This document shows positions 5,520 through 9,030 of a DNA stretch of 9,030 nt, one piece after another; positions within the stretch are counted from its first letter, which is position 1, and each line of letters starts with the position of its first letter. Source of the stretch: Promethearchaeota archaeon (GTDB lineage Archaea; Asgardarchaeota; Lokiarchaeia; Sigynarchaeales; SOKP01); the NCBI GenBank assembly GCA_004524515.1, contig SDNV01000107.1:1-9030 (forward strand), written 5' to 3'. The translations under genes were made by a program, and so were the position numbers. The notes beneath the pieces were generated by a model, which had not been told where the DNA came from, searched no databases, and worked only from the letters and a program-made list of their open reading frames with translations.

Positions 5520-5958
5520 ATCTGAGCAAAATTTTTCGAATATCGAAGTAGATTTAAAATTGATTAAGCTATTTGCAGAAAAAATTGGTGAAAAATATTC
5601 ATTTATCATTTCTATCTATTTATTTGGAAGTGCGGCTCGTGGGAATGCTAATAAGGAGAGTGATATCGATCTTTTTATATTAATAAAGGGTAATCCTACG
5701 GAAAAATTTTTAACATTATCTAATGATGAGGACTATAAGAATTTAGAAGACTGGTCCTTTAATATAGTAGAAGGTGGACTTAGTCCACTTATCTGTAATA
5801 AAAAAGAATTGGTTAACGATTTCGATACTTTACTTAATAAAATTCTAAAAGAAGGAATTCGGTTGTATGGTGCAAATTTTGATAAGATATTAAGCCCAGT
5901 TCCTCGAAAAAAAAGAAAAAATAAATCTCATTTACTTGAAATTGTAAGATCCTTATAA
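5509..5958 (+). CDS. MNT-type nucleotidyltransferase (minimal polymerase-beta fold), antitoxin-like
   Basis: A 149-residue protein with the clear polymerase-beta superfamily signature LFGSAARGNANKESDIDLFI (residues 38-57): the GS pair (G40-S41) binds the triphosphate, and D52 and D54 bind magnesium. It is of minimal length, as in MNT proteins that pair with HEPN toxins and transfer AMP to them. A third carboxylate is expected on a later strand; in the candidate strand WSFNIVEGG (82-90) there is no Asp, and E88 is the only acidic residue. The C-terminal tail (PVPRKKRKNK) is strongly basic. The TTG start at 5509 is chosen because GGTG at 5495-5498 sits about ten bases ahead and no in-frame ATG lies near; the frame overlaps the HEPN stop by 11 bases, so translation is probably coupled. 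Confidence 0.85.
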   Translation: MQNESEQNFSNIEVDLKLIKLFAEKIGEKYSFIISIYLFGSAARGNANKESDIDLFILIKGNPTEKFLTLSNDEDYKNLEDWSFNIVEGGLSPLICNKKELVNDFDTLLNKILKEGIRLYGANFDKILSPVPRKKRKNKSHLLEIVRSL

Positions 5959-6084
5959 AAAAATAAATTTTCCGAAATTTAGACATAATTTAAATCAAAA
6001 TTAGTCTAAAGGAATACTCTTCATGTTTAATAATAATTTAACAATAAATTAAGTTCAATTATAATCGCGAATTACCCTAATTAT

Positions 6085-6969
6085 ATGGTTATTCAAATCG
6101 TTAAGCACGAAAATGGCAAAATTATCGAATGGAAGTGGGCTTCTGATAATAAATTAATCCCTACTCCCTTTTTTACCTCCGTGTATTTTATCGATGGTAT
6201 TATCATTGATTCTGGGGCTCCTGCGAGTGCGAACGATTTTCGAGACTTTATCACCTCTCTATTACAATCCAATCCAATAAAATTATGTGTTATCACCCAT
6301 ACCCATGAGGATCACTGTGGAGGGGCGTATATTCTGCAAAAAGAATTTAATATTCCCATTTACGCACATAAAGATGCAATTGAGAAATTAAAAAAGGAAT
6401 ACTATTATCCGGAATATCGGCAAATAGCATGGGGTGAAAAAAGATTATCTGTGGATGCAGAGAAGCTTTCCGATTCCATAACATCTAATTCTGAAAAATT
6501 TGTTTTTGAAATCTTTCCAATGTCCGGTCATGCTCCCGAGCTAATTACTTTAATTGAAAAAAATCAACAATGGGTGTTTGCCACTGACGCCATCCAGCCA
6601 AAATATAAGATGTTATTTGGTGCTGCGAGTGATATCCAGGAAGATATAGCCGTTATTTATGATTCGATGAAAAAATTATATGAATATACGGCAAACTGGG
6701 ATAATTTAAAAATTTTCCTTGCCAGTTCGGGAGTATTTGAGGGGAAAATACTTCTGGAAGAAAAATTGAATGAGATTAATTCGCTACATCGAAAAGTCCA
6801 CGCAATATATGAAGAAGAATCTAAGAATCTTGATAATGAAGAAAAGCTCTTAAAAAGAGTGTTAAAAAGGACATTCAAAAGAGAGACGGCTGTGGGAAGT
6901 TTAACTCAAGGGGATTTATCTATTATGAACCTCATCAAATCTTTATTAAAATGGCCCTTATCTGATTAA
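6085..6969 (+). CDS. MBL-fold metallo-hydrolase with an incomplete metal site
   Basis: A 294-residue metallo-beta-lactamase-fold protein. Residues 71-80 (THTHEDHCGG) are the HxHxDH metal motif with H72, H74, D76 and H77. SGHAPE (147-152) gives the third-site His H149, and FATDAIQP (165-172) gives the bridging Asp D168. IDSG at 41-44 is the strand before the core. The final His expected in the last motif (usually xxxHG) is replaced: FLASSGVFEG (211-220) has Ser at 215. The C-terminal 70 residues are helical and charged (about 221-290). The family covers glyoxalase II-like thiolesterases and many other hydrolases, so the substrate is unknown. The ATG at 6085 has no Shine-Dalgarno site; an AT-rich box CAATTATAAT at 6056-6065 lies about 25 bases ahead, so a leaderless transcript is possible. 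It is not tightly linked to its neighbours. Confidence 0.88.
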   Translation: MVIQIVKHENGKIIEWKWASDNKLIPTPFFTSVYFIDGIIIDSGAPASANDFRDFITSLLQSNPIKLCVITHTHEDHCGGAYILQKEFNIPIYAHKDAIEKLKKEYYYPEYRQIAWGEKRLSVDAEKLSDSITSNSEKFVFEIFPMSGHAPELITLIEKNQQWVFATDAIQPKYKMLFGAASDIQEDIAVIYDSMKKLYEYTANWDNLKIFLASSGVFEGKILLEEKLNEINSLHRKVHAIYEEESKNLDNEEKLLKRVLKRTFKRETAVGSLTQGDLSIMNLIKSLLKWPLSD

Positions 6970-6989
6970 CTATTTGGAAATATAAATTA

Positions 6990-7014
6990 TTAAATAACCT
7001 ACTCTCTTATATAC
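6990..7014 (+). promoter_or_regulatory. Promoter element (AACCTA plus TATATAC) ahead of the Cdc48 N-domain gene
   Basis: The same arrangement as at 1736-1760: TTAAATAACCTA, six bases, then TATATAC, with 22 of 25 positions identical. It predicts transcription from about 7035-7042 and a leader of about 80 bases, longer than usual here. A hairpin-forming sequence lies at the predicted start (7037-7059). Confidence 0.55.
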
Positions 7015-7036
7015 TAATTATAAAGATTAAATTGCT

Positions 7037-7059
7037 CAATAAAAGCAGAATGCTTATTG
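7037..7059. promoter_or_regulatory. Imperfect inverted repeat at the predicted start of the Cdc48 N-domain transcript
   Basis: CAAT and AAGCA (7037-7047) pair with TGCTT and ATTG (7051-7059), with a GAA loop and an extra AA on the left arm. It could be an operator at the transcription start or a short hairpin at the 5' end of the mRNA. The arms are short, so chance is possible. Confidence 0.3.
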
Positions 7060-7119
7060 TTCAAAATTAAATGATTAAACACTTCTAAATAATAGAAAAT
7101 AAAAAGCTGATTCGTTTAA

Positions 7120-7635
7120 ATGTACCACAATGAGGTAAGAGTGAAAGATGCTCTTAAAAAGGATTCGGGAAAGGGGATAATAAGACTGGACCCTAAAGTA
7201 ATGAAAAAACTGAATCTTAATACGAAGGATGTCATAGAAATCGTATATCCGAAAGAAAATACAAAAACCGTGGGAATCTTACATCATGGGAAGAAGAAAG
7301 ATAAAGGAACGAATCACATCAGACTTGATCAAGCCTTCAGAATGAGCCTAGGAGTATCTTTAGATGATATTGTATCAATAAAAAAAATAGAGGTCGTGTT
7401 TGCGGACAAGGTGACATTCAAAGTTAAACAAAATTCCGCTCTCCCGAAAGATTCTAAATGGCTCGCTAAAAAACTAGAAAATCAAATAGTTTCTGCTAAC
7501 GATACCATAAACCTTTTCGATTGGGGTCGTAAAATTAACCTTGAAGTTATAAGTTTCACTCCTAAAGCAAAAGCAGTTAGAATTCACTTGGATACTGAAA
7601 TTATTTTATCCGAAATCGAAACCCAATATAACTGA
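7120..7635 (+). CDS. Stand-alone Cdc48/p97 N-terminal domain protein (no AAA ATPase domain)
   Basis: A 171-residue protein that matches the complete N domain of Cdc48/VCP/p97. Residues 5-100 form the double-psi beta barrel subdomain (CDC48_N), with its internal duplication visible as KDSGKGIIRLDP...LNTKDVIEIV (14-42) and GTNHIRLDQAFR...VSLDDIVSIKK (63-89). Residues 109-165 form the second barrel subdomain (CDC48_2): LAKKLENQIVSANDTI, GRKINLEVISFTP and AVRIHLDTEIILSE. The protein ends about six residues after the point where the linker to the D1 ATPase ring begins in Cdc48, and no Walker motif or AAA sequence follows before the next gene. In Cdc48 this domain binds substrates and cofactors, so a free copy could act as an adaptor, a competitor or an ATPase-independent chaperone; that is inference. 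The ATG at 7120 keeps the first strand (EVRV); a GTG at 7141 would remove it. Confidence 0.9.
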   Translation: MYHNEVRVKDALKKDSGKGIIRLDPKVMKKLNLNTKDVIEIVYPKENTKTVGILHHGKKKDKGTNHIRLDQAFRMSLGVSLDDIVSIKKIEVVFADKVTFKVKQNSALPKDSKWLAKKLENQIVSANDTINLFDWGRKINLEVISFTPKAKAVRIHLDTEIILSEIETQYN

Positions 7636-7717
7636 AAAAGATTTATCCCCCATTGAATCAAAGAAGCTTATCTTATCAAAATTAATTTAGAAAATTTAAT
7701 AGGATCCAAGGAATAAC

Positions 7718-7723
7718 TTTTTT
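7718..7723 (+). terminator. Short T-run after the Cdc48 N-domain gene
   Basis: A run of six T about 83 bases after the stop codon, followed by TATTATTAATAA. It may end the transcript, but is shorter than the other T-runs and could equally be part of the next promoter. Confidence 0.3.
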
Positions 7724-7777
7724 ATTATTAATAACTTTCCTAATCTAATAAAAGTTAAAAAAACTTTAGGTAGTATA

Positions 7778-9030
7778 ATGCCCGAGATATTAAAAGGAAT
7801 GGAATCGTTTTTCGGACGTGGCAGATTTGAGATAAAACCCTTTGCAGATGGAGTTTGCTGTTATATTGGGTGTTTTGGTAATGTAGGGGTGGTTGAGACC
7901 GATGAAGGGTTAATATTATTTGATTTAGCGATAAGACAGTTTGGCCGATATGTTTTTAACGCAGTTCGTAATTTTTCGGATAAACCGGTAAAATATATTA
8001 TTTACTCCCATGGGCATTTCGACCATTGTTTTGGGTATGCGCCCTTTATTAAAGAAATTAAGAAAAAAGAGAGGGAAATGCCCCAAATAATTGCCCATGA
8101 AAATCTATTAAAAAGATTTGCAAAATATAGAATGTTAGAAAATCATCAGGCTTGGTCCTACAGGCAACAGTTTTTATCAGCGGGAGTCAGCCAATCGGAT
8201 ACTATGTCAATACATGAACGACTTGATCCGACAATTGTACTTCGTGGCAATGAAGATTATACGTTTAAGTTAGGGGATTTTACGTTTGAAATCTATCATG
8301 ATAAGGGAGAAACAGATGATAGCATATGGATGTACTTTCCTGAAAAAAAAGTATTATTTACCGGCGATTTATTTGTATCTTCATTTCCGAATGTCGGGAG
8401 CCCCTTTAGAGTACAACGCTATGCAAAAGATTGGGCCCTGGCAAATGAAAAAATGAGAGAAAAAAATGCAGAGTATTTACTTCCGGGGCATGGAAGACTG
8501 ATTGAGGGTAAAGATAAAATTAGAGAAGTGTTATCAATTACCGCAGAGTCTATGCATTTTGTCCACGATGAGGTCGTGAAAAGATTAAATGAAGGGAAAT
8601 GGTTTGAAGAAATCTATCATGAAATGCTTGAAATTTTTCCGGAAAAATTTAAAAACCATCGATATTTAAAGCCCCAGTACGGGGATTACCGTTTTGCCAT
8701 CCACGATGTGTATAGACTTTATCATGGCTGGTACGATTCCGGAAATCCCACGGACCTTTTCTCCGCAAAATCTGATGACGTCGCAAAAGAGTTTCTAAAA
8801 GTTGCCGATGGAGAAAAATTTCTCGATCGTGCTAACCAACTCGTAGAAGAAGGAAAACCTCAGCTTGCACTTCATGTGCTTGATGTCATCATAAAAGCAG
8901 ACGATAAGGCACCCCCGGACACACTTCTAAATGCCTTAAAATTAAAACATAAAATTGTAAAAGAAAAAGCTAAGGAAGAAGAATCATTCATCGCAAAGAA
9001 TATTTTGAATACAAGTGCTCTACAAATCAA
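7778..9030 (+). CDS. MBL-fold protein with alkylsulfatase dimerisation domain (3' end outside window)
   Basis: An open frame from ATG 7778 to the window edge, 417 residues without a stop. The ATG follows AGGTAG (7768-7773) by four bases. The MBL domain covers about 1-260: SHGHFDHCFG (77-86) is the HxHxDH motif with H78, H80, D82 and H83; GETDDS (177-182) carries the acidic ligand E178 found in place of the usual His in alkylsulfatases; FTGDLF (194-199) gives D197; and LLPGHGRLIEG (234-244) gives the final His H238. From about 285 an alkylsulfatase dimerisation domain follows, marked by HDVYRLYHGWYDSGNPTDLF (309-328). The family includes SdsA1/BDS1-type alkyl sulfate hydrolases, but this subgroup is broad and the substrate is unproven. 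No signal peptide is seen, so it is probably cytoplasmic. The metal site is complete, unlike that of the MBL gene at 6085. Confidence 0.88.
   Translation, partial: MPEILKGMESFFGRGRFEIKPFADGVCCYIGCFGNVGVVETDEGLILFDLAIRQFGRYVFNAVRNFSDKPVKYIIYSHGHFDHCFGYAPFIKEIKKKEREMPQIIAHENLLKRFAKYRMLENHQAWSYRQQFLSAGVSQSDTMSIHERLDPTIVLRGNEDYTFKLGDFTFEIYHDKGETDDSIWMYFPEKKVLFTGDLFVSSFPNVGSPFRVQRYAKDWALANEKMREKNAEYLLPGHGRLIEGKDKIREVLSITAESMHFVHDEVVKRLNEGKWFEEIYHEMLEIFPEKFKNHRYLKPQYGDYRFAIHDVYRLYHGWYDSGNPTDLFSAKSDDVAKEFLKVADGEKFLDRANQLVEEGKPQLALHVLDVIIKADDKAPPDTLLNALKLKHKIVKEKAKEEESFIAKNILNTSALQI

Noticed and set aside
7636..7777. Possible continuation of the Cdc48 gene into an AAA domain after the stop codon.
   Set aside because: Reading past the stop shows no Walker A or other AAA motif, and the next gene is an unrelated MBL protein.

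Overview
The window is AT-rich DNA with short intergenic gaps. It is most likely archaeal and probably from an Asgard (Lokiarchaeia-like) genome. Points seen directly are TATA-like boxes ahead of genes, poly-T runs after them in place of hairpin terminators, GGTGA-type Shine-Dalgarno sites with frequent TTG/GTG starts, and a Cdc48 N-domain protein. The Asgard assignment rests on recalled style (uniform SDS22-like leucine-rich repeats, small zinc-ribbon, HEPN/MNT and seven-helix genes) and is inference; no marker gene is present to prove it.

Left part (1-2144): the zinc-ribbon tail of a truncated gene, a DUF1761 membrane protein, an SRPBCC (START-like) protein on the minus strand, a small alpha/beta protein, and an unrecognised 110-aa protein. 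The SRPBCC gene and the small alpha/beta gene are divergent and share an AT-rich promoter region.

Middle part (2145-4872): a probable two-gene operon of a 91-aa soluble protein and a seven-helix membrane protein, then a single-gene unit for a pure LRR protein with nine 22-residue repeats, then a short ORF that may be the remnant of a TumE-like (DUF6516) protein.

Right part (4873-9030): a HEPN/MNT nucleotidyltransferase pair of toxin-antitoxin type whose genes overlap by 11 nt and which has a perfect 9-bp inverted repeat across its predicted transcription start; an MBL-fold hydrolase with an incomplete metal site; a stand-alone Cdc48/p97 N-domain with no AAA ATPase domain; and a large MBL-fold protein of the alkylsulfatase-dimerisation type that runs off the window end.

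Except for the two operons, the genes look like independent units, each with its own promoter and often its own poly-T terminator. The most notable points are the orphan Cdc48 N-domain, a 22/25-identical promoter element shared by that gene and the 110-aa gene more than 5 kb away, the HEPN/MNT pair with atypical motifs and a candidate operator, and the 91-aa/7TM pair. No RNA gene, CRISPR array or insertion sequence was seen. No gene-free stretch exceeds about 230 bases.
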